Shown here piece by piece: positions 1 through 12,500 of a stretch of 64,000 bases of DNA. The position numbers and the translations under genes were made by a program. Position 1 is the first letter of the stretch; each line of letters starts with the position of its first letter. Below the pieces are notes generated by a model that made no database searches, had not been told where the DNA came from, and was given only the letters and a program-made list of their open reading frames with translations. Source of the stretch: Thereva unica (taxonomy: Eukaryota > Arthropoda > Insecta > Diptera > Therevidae); assembly GCA_949987705.1 (NCBI GenBank), contig OX465285.1, positions 87,925,975 to 87,989,974 on the forward strand, in the 5' to 3' direction.

Positions 1-399
1 GACTAAAAGAAGAAGTTGAGAAAGAAATTAAACGTTTATTTACCGAAAAAAATATCTTTTATTCAAAAATTCACTGACTTATGAAACTGCCCGCGTAACA
101 TAGCAACTGAGATGTGTAAAGATGCGAGCCAAGAATTAACGAATGAGATACATGAGCTTGTAGAATTGAACTGGTGTTAGAAAAATATCCCACTTGAAAC
201 GACGGGAGGTGTAATAAGGTCGTTGCATAAAAAATTAGATCAACTCTTATCGGAGAACTATAGAGGTACAACCTTCCTCAATTCAACGAATAAAATACTG
301 TCCACTATTTTGTACAAAAAAATCTTCTACCCACCGCAGAAGGCATAATAGGTAGTTTCCATCTATAGTTTATTACCTTCAATCAATAACATGGCAGCA

Positions 400-1040
400 C
401 GGAGGTTGAGGAGCTATTCCATGCTATGGAATACTTCCGATTTCCAAAACACATAATCGAAGTAACAAAAGCTAAAATCCCACGGATCTTGTCTAGCTGA
501 ATGAAGTCTACATACCACGTTAATCAAGCTCGTCCCTCTCTAAGAATCCGCGACATGGACTTTGAAAATGGCATGGACTCTTCTACAATATTTGGCGATA
601 TTTGTGAAAACGGTCAATGGAGAAGGAGATATATAGGCCTATTCTGAGCTCCGATGGAATCGATTCCGCTGGAATTTTGTTACAATCGTATGCTACCAAT
701 GTAAAAAAATCCAGCTAAGTTCAGAAAAGGCCTGATAATCATACCAACTGCACAGGAGTCAGAAATTGACAAAAGTATACGTATGTATATTAAGTAGATT
801 AACGATAGCGGTTCTGCTAAAATAGCGATAAATTGATCCCTGATGGAAAGAGACATTCAGGACGACCAAAGAAACGATATATGGACTCCTTATAGGAAGA
901 CTTAGCTAAGATAGGCGTGCATAATTAGAGGGCATTAGCCAAGAGCCGAACTGCATGGAGAGAAATGCCGAACGAAGCCAAGGTCAATAATAGGCTGTAG
1001 TGCTGGAGATAATGATAATGATAGTAGGTGAAATCATTGT
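400..1040 (+). mobile_element. Decayed RTE/CR1-like non-LTR relic with GATAAT tail
   Basis: Broken frames read EVEELFHAMEYFRFPKHIIE near 400-460, like the RT segment after the first catalytic block. Near 850-1000 there is a C-terminal motif of the GRPKKRxxDSxxEDL type with WREM. The relic ends in GATAATGATAATGAT (about 1009-1023), a short-repeat tail typical of RTE-type elements. Several stops show it is dead. Clade is uncertain. Confidence 0.45.
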
Positions 1041-3757
1041 ATCCTTAGTTGATCTAATGTTCTATGGCTAATGAAATTGTGCAGTGAGTTTTCGAATATG
1101 ATAGAAACCATTATTTTAGTCTGCTTAAACGCCTCATAAATTCCTCTTAATTTCCTCAACTAATATGAATAGCCGAAAATAAAGAATTTAATCGTATACA
1201 CCCCTGCTGAAAGCCAGAAAGCGAAACAAAAAAAATACTGTCACGTAATAATTATATCATGGGACGCCTTCCAAAATAGATTCGCTTAGATTTTTCGGAC
1301 ATGATAAGTCCAGAGTCAACACTATCCCAAAGTGACAAACAGCACTACTAAAAGCCGTTAACTCCACACGGTTAGTCCTCAAACTTCTAGCAATTAACGC
1401 TTTCTAGCATAAAATTTGAGCCAGGGTCACGCAAAATGTTATATCCGTGCTCGTCCAGGGACGAAATTACGGAATTTACATTGCCACATTTATATGGAAC
1501 GTAGCAGTGTACATGTGTATGTGAGTGTATAGTCAGTCGTCCTATCCCCGAAAAGGATATGAACTATGGCAACTGAAATTGTTTGAGGTTTGACAGTTTC
1601 AGCATGGTAAGCATGGATTTCTATATGTTATACCCCCGAAGTACAGACAGGTACATGCTACATCCCCGTGTGTATATCCTTGTCATCGTGCTGACGCGTG
1701 TGGGGAGCTGTGGGGTGCTTTCGGGTGCTGTGCGGTGGTGGGTAAGGGGTGGGAAAAAAGGTTTTCGGATATAAGGGAAAAAATCTATAAAAAGCCCTAG
1801 TATTTTAGTCAGAAATGCAATATGTGTCTAGCTCAAGGTGAGAGCTTCTGTTTTTACTGGGGTGTATTCAGCATTCGTGCTGCTCCTGCTACGGCCACTA
1901 TGTTATCGTTAGGATATTCTAAATAGCAGTTCTCTCTGCGGCCGGGCAGGAATGCGGGCGGGGTGTTGAGAACTTTATCGATTGCTGTTAAGTTTCGCTG
2001 TTTTATGGGCTCTAATTAATGGTTTCCAGTCATTCTGGGGGAAGGCCCAACACCAGCAAGCGCTCGATAGGAGAGATACAAAAATTAAATTGTGTCCCCG
2101 GAGTCGGGTTTCAGTGAGGAGTATATAGCGCAAAGTATAGCGCGGTATAGCCATAGAGAGTATTGCGATATCAAAAGGTTAAAATACTCGGAAAAGTCCT
2201 TGCTGTATGCCGCCTCCTGGTAGAGCTTGTGCAGTGAAACTGCCTCTCGAGTTTCTGTAATAAAACTGACACTCCACTTTCCGGGTGGGTATCAGCTGCG
2301 CTTTGTCCTATACTCGTCCTGATTTTTTTAATTTAATAATAATCCCAACCACACCGATAAAAGGACCCTTGATATTTTTTTAATTCAATTCCAATTTACT
2401 TTCCTTCCTGTCATTCTTCTGTCGAGGGTGATCCTCCCTGATACCAAAATCCATTCTTGACTGATACTAACCCCACTGTTATTTACCTGGGAATACCTTT
2501 AATGAATAATTGATCGCCGGTAATTTCTGTTAGTGTATATAAGTATCACTTAATTAGGACCTTGCCTGTCAGGAAATTAATTAGGGCTCAACATACATAA
2601 GTAATGAGTAAGGGCCTTAAGAAACCGTAAGAGATTTTAATTGAAAAGAGAAAAGGGATTTTCAAGGTGAACGAAGAACATCTTCCCTGGGCCTTGTGCT
2701 GTGCTCATTTTGTATTTTACCTTTTACAAAAGGATTAATCAAGTTGAAACTGAAGAATTTATCAATTATTTTGTTTTGGGATGATAGAAGGTAATTCATT
2801 AAGATTTTGGACAGTTTGAGGATTGTAATCTATGAAAAAGGAAGTGAGACGCTCCTCATTTTTGTTTTTTAATTGAAAAGGTCCTGAATGGGTTCTGGGT
2901 TTTATTATTACTATGCTAAATCTGTGGTTAACATGAAAAGGATTCGGTTATGTAATATTGCGCTTCTGGTTGATGGGGTTATGTTATTTCTGTGATAATG
3001 ACAACGGATTATCTACGTTTAATTTCGCTTTTGAAGATTCAGGTTGGGATTTGTCTTGTGGGTATTAGTGTAGGTGGGATATCAATCTCTTTGTTGCCTT
3101 AATTTAGATCTGGAAAATGAATTTTAGTGATTAATAATGGGTTTAACTATTAAACAAAGATTAATGTAAGCTTGTGGGTTTTGATTGGATGTTCAGCAAA
3201 ACTAAACTAATATCTAAGTGGTTTTAGGGATATCTTAGGTTCTCGATCTATTTTAACGATAAAATCTCATAGAATGACTTTGAACTTTGCTGTAGGCGTT
3301 TTTCTGGGTCTCTCTTTGTACCCACCCAGGTGAATATTTATGTCAAACTTGAGCAAAAGATTTAAATGGCCAAGTACTGAACTGTATAAACGGGCATACA
3401 GCGGCAAATTTGAGCCATTTGGGTGGGGTTTTTAATCGCATTATAAACAAACGCAAACGCGTTGGTGTATGTATGTGTTGTACGGCCGTACAGTCCTGCA
3501 AACAGCCTTCTGATGCGCGTCAGATGGCCGAGGACTATGTTTTAATTACGGTCGGTGTTCGCCCGTTGCATGGCCATATAGTATTTCTACTTGGGATGAT
3601 TTAAATCAGTCAATCAGACTAGTTACGAATTGATATTTCACGAATACAGCGGGTTACTCAAAGCAAGCCTACTCTTCACATGTACTCCTGCACTAAAACC
3701 GCTAAATATTGTATAAAACATTATAAGCGCTTAATCTCACCCATAGCTTAGGTTAGG
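1041..3757. other. Non-coding AT-rich stretch
   Basis: I see no gene here. Bases about 1500-1530 and 1690-1750 are GT-rich low-complexity DNA. No repeat ends were recognised. Confidence 0.5.
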
Positions 3758-4880
3758 CTAGATATGGCTGAGCTTCTGGTGTACAGCTGAAACACTTAGG
3801 CCCAAGGTGCATTTATTAAGATCCCTCCAATGCTCCTCTGATCGTTGCATTGTGTGCTGTTTCCATCGAAGTTTAAAAGTGGCCCAAGGCACACCAACCC
3901 TTTTCTTTCCAGGAAGGAGAGTGGTGGTCGTGCTTTTCCCAGCCAGTTCTTCAGCTTTACAGTTTCCCTCTATATGTCGGTAACCGAGCACCCATCCGAG
4001 GAGGGCCCTGAACTGCTGAGCCATCTCGTTAAGAGATCTGCGCCATTCATGCATAGTTCTAGAGTTGTTAGTACAAGAACGCAGGGCCGCCAGACTATCC
4101 GAAAAAATGTAAACAGTCCGATTCCTATCGCCTTGCTGGTTGATTTGCATAATGGCCTCTTGTATGGCTAGAATCTCCGCTTGGTATACACTGCAGTTAT
4201 CAAGTAGTCGGAAGGAGACTTCAAACATAAGCTCCGAGGAATAGACTGCTCCTCCGACTCGACCCTAGTATTGAAGTGCTCTGTTCGCTTTTTTAATGGT
4301 ATTTTCCTTCCAGGGGAGCTTCTTGTCCAGGATAGCTCCCAGATATTTAGCAGTGTTGCTAAATTTGAGACTAACATTGTTAAGCCGAAGAGGAGTTAGG
4401 GATGCGGTTTGATACCTCCTAGTAAAGAGGCATAATTCTGTTTTTACTGGGTTAACGCTTAATCCGTGAGTGGCAGCTCAATTTAAAAGGGTTTTTAACG
4501 TCGCCTCCAATGAAATTAAAGAGAACTTGAGAAAATGTTTCCTTTTGTGATGATAGCAATGTTATCCACGTAAGCCAGGACGCCATAGAAACGGGTCGAA
4601 CTCGCCATCCTGCGGGTAAGCATTTGATGGACGAGAGAAACCAGCGAGGCTTCGATCCCCAGTTTCGTCAAGGCCAGGATAATGGCGTCTGGGAGAGTTC
4701 TGTTAAACGCTCCCTTTATGTCAAGGAAAGCTACTAATGTATACACCTTGACCTCGAACGATTTTTTTTTTTTTTGGTTAAAACCAATGAATGAATCCTG
4801 AGTAGAAATAAAACTCGCACGCAGCTGGCATACATAGTAGAATGGTTCTTGTTCGATTGCGTAGGTCAAGCAGCTTTGGA
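3758..4880 (-). mobile_element. LOA-like retrotransposon relic: RT piece and RNase H domain
   Basis: On the minus strand, 4760-4520 encodes an RT segment with TLVAFLDIKGAFNRTLPDAI and LTKLGIEASLVSLVHQML. It then jumps to LAYVDNIAIITKG, a degraded YADD-type catalytic box, so the middle of the RT is deleted. Bases 4228-3758 encode an RNase H domain with DSLAALRS and a GYRHIEGNCKAEELAGKS box. RT plus RNase H fits the LOA or I groups. Frameshifts separate the parts. Confidence 0.7.
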
Positions 4881-7689
4881 CGGGGTTGGTGATTAGCTAG
4901 GGGACCGCTTGGTAAAACAACACTCGCGGTAGGGTTAGCACGAAAATTTTTAGATTTTCGTGCCTGTGGCGGAAGCATACGTACTTTTGCTGCATGCCTA
5001 TTTGTTGATTGACCTGAAGTCTTTGGCTGTTGCATGGGAGACTTTTCCTGCCTTAAGTATAACAACTGCTTTTACTTCTTTTCAGAGGAAATGCAGTTAA
5101 TTTGAAGGCCAAACATGGGTTACAACCAGGGCATGATGTAACTACTTTTACCCATAACATAAAATGATACATAAAACGAAACGCTCTTCTTATTATGACC
5201 ACTTCACACCAAGAAAGCCACTCTAATCATACTTGAAAACGCTAACTAGTTCTCTCCTCCACTTTAAACTAAGAATTACGTCGCGATAACCTTTAAGATA
5301 AAACACAAGTACCCAAGTATCATCAGCAGCGGATCTTACAAATTACTTCCAGTATTTTGCATCTGGTTTTGATGCTTTAAACACAGAAAAAAAAACTCAA
5401 GAAATTCCAAAACATATCTCAAAACTTCCAGCACACCACTGTTGACAATTACCATTCCCTTCCTCTCAGCAGAAACAATTCAACCATTAATCACCATCGC
5501 CCGGTTCCATTCCTTGTCTATTTTACACTTCCCACCAACATTCAACAAGCCAGCAATGAACTCTTTCTTCTTCCACCATCTACAACACCAAGTCACACCA
5601 TAAGAAACTCCACCGGAAGTTTCCAGACATTGTGGTGATTTTTAATAATTCTTCGTATTTTTTTATCTTCCTAAAAAACGGTCGTGAATTTCTTTTCTTC
5701 TTCCTCGTGGCTAGAGTTAGAGTCATGAGGAAAAGTTTTTTATTGCATGGAGTTTACTTTTAGTGAATATAATAATAAAAAAAATATTCGCAACACTGGT
5801 AACTGGGTTGATCAGATGGAGGTTTATATAAGTAAAGTTGCGTTAACAGTTAAAAAATTCGCACATCTTAAAGTGAAATTAGTTTTTCAGCAAACAGCCC
5901 CACAATATGGAGGCCCCCATTAAAATTTCCACATCGCCTACTTTAAAACATTTCGCCCCGAAAACCATCGCTGGAAAAAATATGTAACAAAACTCATCGG
6001 GGATTCCCCCGGAGCGCAGCACCAGCAGCGTAACAACACATTCCTCCCGTTCGGAGTGAACAGAGAGAAAAAGTGTGCCCCAAAACAGCCCTAATTAGCC
6101 CCCTTAACTCGGGCGTAAATACCCTGATAAAAACGTGTAAAAATGCTCCCCCTTCCGCCGGTTGATTTTTTTTTGTTAAGTGGTCTCCAATGTTCAACGG
6201 CCCGCATTAAGAGGTCATTGCCATAAGTCACGCAGATGCCCCTCCGCGCGGTGGACATGGGCCCCCAAAGTGACTGACCATCGACCAGCATGTGACAGAA
6301 GAGAGTCGACGACGACGGCGGCAGGGCGACAATTTTAAAAATTCTCATTTCGTAGTGGCGTTTATGAACTCTACGTGCGACGGCTACTAAGCCACCACCA
6401 CCCGACGTCGTCTAAAGTGTTGATTTGTTTTTTTTTTTCGTTTTTTGGGGGGGAGAAATTGTAGATTTAGACATTTTCGTCATAAGGCACGCATGCAATA
6501 AAAAGTTATCGTGGAGCAGAACGTGGGTGAATCTTTATTGATGTACTTTAAAACAAACAACCACGATTTTAAACGGTTCTCATATATTCATAGTGTTTAC
6601 CATTTCATATTGTTTATACCATACTGATTTCAATCATCGCGGACACTTATAAGCAAAAGTCTCACGTTTACGCTACCGTTGCAGCGCGTCGATCGGCAAT
6701 AAAAATTCTCATTTGTCAACGACTTCGCCGCAAATTCACAAATCTACATTTTCATAAGAGCCCCCTCCCCCCACCACCGATTCACAGTAGTCCAACTGTA
6801 TTTCTTTATTTATTAACCTGAAATATGGTTTTTTGTAGCACGGCACAGGAAAAGTGATGAATCAGAGTCGAGGGTGGCCTTCAAGCCTTTACCTGCTTGC
6901 AGCGCTACGCTGAAGCGCCCGCGTAATTAAGGCTCAGGTGACATCACACCGGATAGAAGTCTTACTTAGCATTTTATGATCGCATAAATGGATTAAAAGT
7001 CTTCTTACCGCATGCAATGGGTGTATAATTCAATACCGCGACGGGCCGTTAAGTTCTCAGGTGTAGATTTAAACGCCACCGATTGTTGGGTATGTGTGAT
7101 AAGAGGTGATTGCGACTTCTCAGGTGAAGACGTTATTGTGAATATGTAGTTTGATGGGAAAATAGTTTTGGAACTTTATTAAAATATTCCCAAGAGATGG
7201 TTTCCTGGTGTGAGATGTGGAATGGTTTTGTTAAAAGTTTAAAATGTTCAATGGAACATGCACTAGAAGGAGTAGGAATGGTTCTTGACATAAGTAATGG
7301 GTTATATGAGGTGTAGAGCTGCCTCCAATAAAACCAGAGCCCTACTCAGCGGGAAATGAAGTTCTATAATAGCCATGTTTGAGCACTCCTGAAAAAGCTT
7401 GCAGCGCTCGCTAAATTCTAACCACTCCCAAAGCTGCTTGTTTTCCGAATCGAACGAGAGCCGGTGCCTTTATGGTCACGAAGATCGCCCGTTTTCTTTG
7501 GTCTATAAAATTTATGAAAGCTCCAATAATGCACCCTCGGAAGCATATTTAACAACGCTCAAAATAAACTCCATTGAGCAGCATTCCCAATTTTTCCCAA
7601 TGGGTAAGGCTTTGAGGCGCAGTTTTGAAACTCCAGAAACTCGTGTATATAAGGTTACGTGCACTTGCCTAAAACCATCCTGCGGAGAT
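4881..7689. other. No recognised gene; scattered low-complexity DNA
   Basis: Bases 4881-5065 may continue the LOA relic upstream. Bases 5900-6400 are relatively GC-rich with only short shadow frames. A T-rich and G-rich patch lies at 6425-6455. I can assign no function. Confidence 0.4.
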
Positions 7690-8400
7690 ATCCAGTCTGA
7701 AGGCCTATTTTAAATCTTCCAGAATTTAGTTTCCTAGAGTGCGCTGCCTGGGTTTTCCTAGAGCTGGGCATTTACACAGGAAGTGAACGACTGTTTTCCT
7801 TTTGTTTATCTTCCCGCAGCTCCCGGAACAAAGCTCGGACGAGAAGTCCAGCTAGCTAGAGTGGATCCCCATGTTCCATGATTATTACCGCAATTCTGAC
7901 AGCATCTCGGGATTCTGTTTAGGCGACCCATTGTTGTCTCGAATAAAAATGAAACTCGCCCGCACCTAGCATGCAGCAGGCTTGCACGAGCAGCGTCAAT
8001 AGACATGGGGGAGTCTTAATTTTAATCAAGCGTGCATGCTAACTATGAGTGCCGTGCGGTCTAGTATGTGCCTGCTGCATGCTAGGTGCGGGCGGGTTTG
8101 AATCACGTGCGTGGCTTGGCCTCAAGGCCCCTATTGCTGTTATCTGAACCCTTCCCAACTTTATGACATTATAGGTCCTGCTCCACACTCGTCAGCATGC
8201 GAATCGAACGTGATGATTGGGCGTACCTCGGCTGTGTACATAGACTGGGGCATTTTGGGCTTAAGATTCCTTCCCAAGTTCTTTTATATCCTTGTAAGGC
8301 TATGCAGGCTTCCTTTACTCTTTGAGCTTTCGGTCTATGGTTAGATCCAGAAATTTGACCTTGAAGAATAAAACGAGGATGTGCCCATTCAACCTAGGGA
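7690..8400 (-). mobile_element. LOA-like relic, RT C-terminus and post-RNase H tail
   Basis: The minus strand from about 8320 reads KEACIALQGYKRTWEG, then after a frameshift SMYTAEVRPIITF, like the RT thumb region of LOA elements. Bases 7840-7730 read VVHFLCKCPALGKPRQRTLG, the Cys-rich end of the same type of ORF2. The segment between is deleted and carries an inverted repeat. Confidence 0.6.
7952..8099. repeat. 30-bp inverted repeat with 88-base spacer
   Basis: Arms 7952-7981 and 8070-8099 are reverse complements with one mismatch (core CCCGCACCTAGCATGCAGCA). A weaker relative of the same motif is at about 4805-4835. Confidence 0.8.
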
Positions 8401-8707
8401 GATTGATGGTGTAAATTTCTTCAAGCTTGTTGTGCATAGCCTACAAGGTTCTATGAAGAAGCATCTCTCATGATGATTCCCATTGATATTCCGGCAGCTT
8501 CTGCGATCTCGAATATGCAAGGGGGAGTGAACTTCCTAATTTCCATAGATATAGTCTTTTTGGGTGCAGTGCCTTGTAAGTGACCCAATAAGCGACTTGA
8601 CAAGAACGTCTACAACGAACCCAAAAATTCTCTAGCCGCTTTGGCGTCTGGCAAGACCATTGTTGATCGTCACTAAATAAAACCCTGAATGTGATTCGCT
8701 TAAGGTC

Positions 8708-9527
8708 GATCCGCCCTTATCCGTGACATGACGGCAACTTCAGTGCTGTACCAGTGGAGCATCAGTGAAAAGACTCTTTCGATACGATATAATCCCATGC
8801 AAACATATTAACCCTTAGCTGGCCCACCTCGATTTTGTAACATAACTGGCCTATGGGGTGTCTACGCACCCCACGCGAAAAAATCATTTCCATGGAAAAT
8901 ATGCAATATTGACCGTTAAAAAAATCAAGGGGGGGTCTTTGACAACCCTTTTTTATGTACTAATAGTTGAGAGATATTTTTATTACAACGACAGAAAAAA
9001 ATTAAAGGTGCGAAAAAACATGATAACACGACATTTTGCTTCAAAAAATCAAAACTACCTATATTTTTTGATTCTGTGGACTCCCGCACCCGCGTAAAAG
9101 CAATGTAGATAGCTCCATCTAACACAAAACCTTCAAGATAGTGTACTTCTGTGGTCCCGCATATATTATTTTCAAGATTTATATCATGAAAAACGGTTTT
9201 TTTAGATCTGGGGTGTCCCTGCACCCCCAGGTCCAGCTAAGGGTTAAGAAAGGCGCAACATGTTCATCGACATCCGATGCAGCGGGGCACCGACGATCTT
9301 AGTACCCTTCATGCCGCAGTCCGGTATTTTATAAACTTTATATTAACTTCGTTGTCTATGTAGGAGGAAACTTGCGATGCACTTGAGATCACTGTTCAAA
9401 TTTCAAAACTAAAATGTCAGATGTCATTGAGCAACGATACGGAAAAAGACGGTGCTGTATGAATGTCCGTGAAAAATTAATCACGGAAGTCACTGACACG
9501 CCGTGCCGTTACGGATATGTATGGATC
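8708..9527. mobile_element. TIR element copy 1, split by a piggyBac-like MITE
   Basis: The left end GATCCGCCCTTATCCGTGAC and the right end, reversed GATCCATACATATCCGTAAC, share a long imperfect inverted repeat (TATCCGTnACGnnACGG and onward to a GTGAAAA box). A second copy is at 26074-27518. The piggyBac-like MITE at 8812-9242 sits inside. Confidence 0.55.
8812..9242. mobile_element. piggyBac-like MITE with TTAA on both sides
   Basis: The element begins CCCTTAGCTGGCCCACCT and ends AGGTCCAGCTAAGGG, so the 11-bp termini are perfect inverted repeats. TTAA lies directly outside both ends (8808-8811 and 9243-9246), the piggyBac target site. Subterminal GGGGTGTCTACGCACCCC and GGGGTGTCCCTGCACCCCC form small palindromes. 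No transposase frame is present in 431 bp. Confidence 0.85.
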
Positions 9528-12500
9528 CGTATTCGACGCATTTTCCTTGGCGGTTTAGCCGCCTTTTATTTTGGCCGCCTGCGTGCTGCGCATGCATTGA
9601 ACGCTGGCCAGGCACGACCCCTGACTGGGACCTCTTTATATATCTCGATCTCCAATAAATGGATGTATATTGAAAATACTACTAATCCAAGAGCTTACAG
9701 TATCGGTTTCTAGAAGACATGTCTGTGTATCAATTTAAGCCAAGATCTTGAGATGTTATCCAGCAGGAACATGTCCTGAAAAAAGGGGTGTTAAGACTCT
9801 GACTTCGTATCTATTAAGCTCGAGGATTTTTTGCTTGAGCTGGGGTAATGAATTTCTTGGCTTGCCTTAGATTATGAGCACCATAGTGAGACAGCGATTA
9901 TCTCCTCATGTCCGACAAGTTTCTTTCGTCTGAGTAGTGGATGATGTCCCATCTGAAAGACTCATGGAGGCTTAGGATTCATCTTTGTCATATCAGTCAC
10001 TGTTGTCGTTCAGTTCATAATGCAATGTATAGCAGTAAGGTTGTTCGAATAGAATAGTGTTGAACTTTACGTTTAAACTATGAGATGTTATACGAGTTCG
10101 GAAATACTGACTACGAATAAACGGAGTACAGACGCGCCAGACTACTTTAAACTTAGTTGTTTGAGACCAGCACCCTCATCCAGTATCTAGGATAAACCCA
10201 AGTATTTGGGTTGTTTTGAAAGATCTATAACGCGTTCTGAAACGACCGGTTCTATCAATTTCAGGAGTTTTTATTTGGTATCTCATTGAGCACAGTCGGG
10301 ACATTGGAAATAAAGGATAAATGGCAAAAAAGGATTACCTAAAAAAGCATTTGCGGTACTCTTTGCATCCCACTAATATTGCAATCTTGATCCAACAACG
10401 CCATTTCATATATTAAACAATCCCAAAGCGTTCGACCATTCCAAATCGAATTTGTCAACCAATGACAGCAAGAACAACCGTACAACAATAAATCACAGCA
10501 TAGATTAACATGCTGATGTGCACGTACGTTCCCACTCTACTCTAGAGCAACAAACAACTAATCCAAACGTAAATGTAAATCTTGTATTTATGTGTCTCCT
10601 ATCCGCACAACAAAGCACAGTACAGCACAAATGTGCCCCTCATGTACGACGACGTGTATCATCCATTCAATAAAGCATGTGTAAGAAAGCATCTCCAGCC
10701 TCAAGCAGCAAAATCTCTTTATTAATGTTCATCCCAAATTTAGTTCAGATGGAGGAAAAAATGAGAGGAGAGAGGAAAGAATGAAATGTGTGCTTCGCCC
10801 CAGAATTTTCCCAATTTAGGATTATTACGTAAAGGCGCAAAACTTCTCCACTTTACATAGTACTTGAAAAAGGCGTAAATATCGTCCATAGTATATCATA
10901 AATTTTGGCACAAAAGTACTGCACTGCTGTTAAAAATGTCTCGGAGATCGGGCGGCACAAAATGCTGTGCGAGGATGTGAACGGGAAGCTTTCTGTATAA
11001 AGTATGGTGCCAAAAAGCCGAGAGCAATATAGTTGAGGGAAAAAATGTTTAGGAGACCTAGTAGAGAAATCGAAGTCTCTATATTCTGCTTGTATACTTC
11101 GAAGTGGTTGATGGGGGGTGGGGGACCTAAAAACAACAACAAAAAGTTAAAAATAATATCGGCCAGAGTTTGTACCCGGAGGAGTATAATGAGGAACAAG
11201 AGGTTATCACGAAGTTAGTCCTTCCTTGAGCTCCCTCTTTCATGTTCTAGCTGCTGCACACTTATCAACTTGAATTTTTACCCTCTAAAGTACCCTCTAC
11301 TCCCCCTCATCCCCCTTCCCACAACCCCCCCACACACTTTATGAAGGAAAACAACCTCCAGAACACAATATCGACACGAGGAAAAACATTGAACGACGAC
11401 GTTCCGGCACAGCTTCAGAAGCTTTTAGAGTAGTTTTGCCGCGCGCGGCGGATATTGTGTGGCGTGGCGGCTTTCAAGGTGCCTTTTTAGCGCTCTTAGA
11501 GCCCGCTTTGAGATATCTCAAGTGTGGCTCTGTACAGCCGAGGAGACCTGATGTTCTTCTATACCCTAAACTTAAGTGGTTGTAAGTTGTAAGGTAAATG
11601 GCGCTTTCTTAAATCGCTCCCGGTTCTATTCTTGGCACAATACTCGTAATCGTGGCTAAGAGTTGTCGCGTCTCAAGGGGGCAAAATGAATTTATAGAAC
11701 ACATTTAACTTAATATTATCGTGCAAACACGCTCTTCAACTCCTTCTCTATATGCTGCACAGCTTAAGTACCCGTAATATACATTAAAATGCACTCCGGC
11801 TCCCATAACACTACAGCGTGTACTCGATATCCCTTCACTGCTGCTGTTGCTGCTGTGTTATCCACCCATTGACTATCGAAATTCATAAATCCTCCACGAG
11901 GATATAACTTAAACGAAAAATGTCTAACTAAATTTATACTCGCTTTCCACGCTCCATGGCGACGACATATACTCTCTCGGTTCAGTGAGCTTTTGTTATG
12001 GGTCAGTAGTTTATCTGATAAATAAATAAAGGCTAGTCGAGAAGTTAAAAGGAGGAGGCAGCCGTATATATACCCACTATCGCCATCAGCCAAGTGTACC
12101 CTATTTAATAGAAACTGACTTTAATTGCGGCCAACTGATTAAGTTTTGAGAGAGGCGAATGTTTACGGAAGAGATAACCAAGGAATGATGGCGGAGGAGG
12201 AGGAGACCGAGCAGAGGAGAGGGTGATAAGTGATTTTAATATTTTATAGAACGACTTGTAAAGTGCCTTGTTTTTGTGTGATGTTAATAAGTTGGAAAAA
12301 AGGGATTTGGGACAATGAATTTTTGAATTACAAGGTGGTTAATCCTTTTGTCAGTTTTGTGTGTTTGTGTGGGTAGAAGTAGGTTATTAGGGTCAGAGGG
12401 AATGGTAATGGGTTATTGGGCTGCTGTGACTTCTGTGTGGCCCCATGATTACAAGTTGACAAACAAGTTTAAACATATTTTTTCTTAACTATGTAACGGT

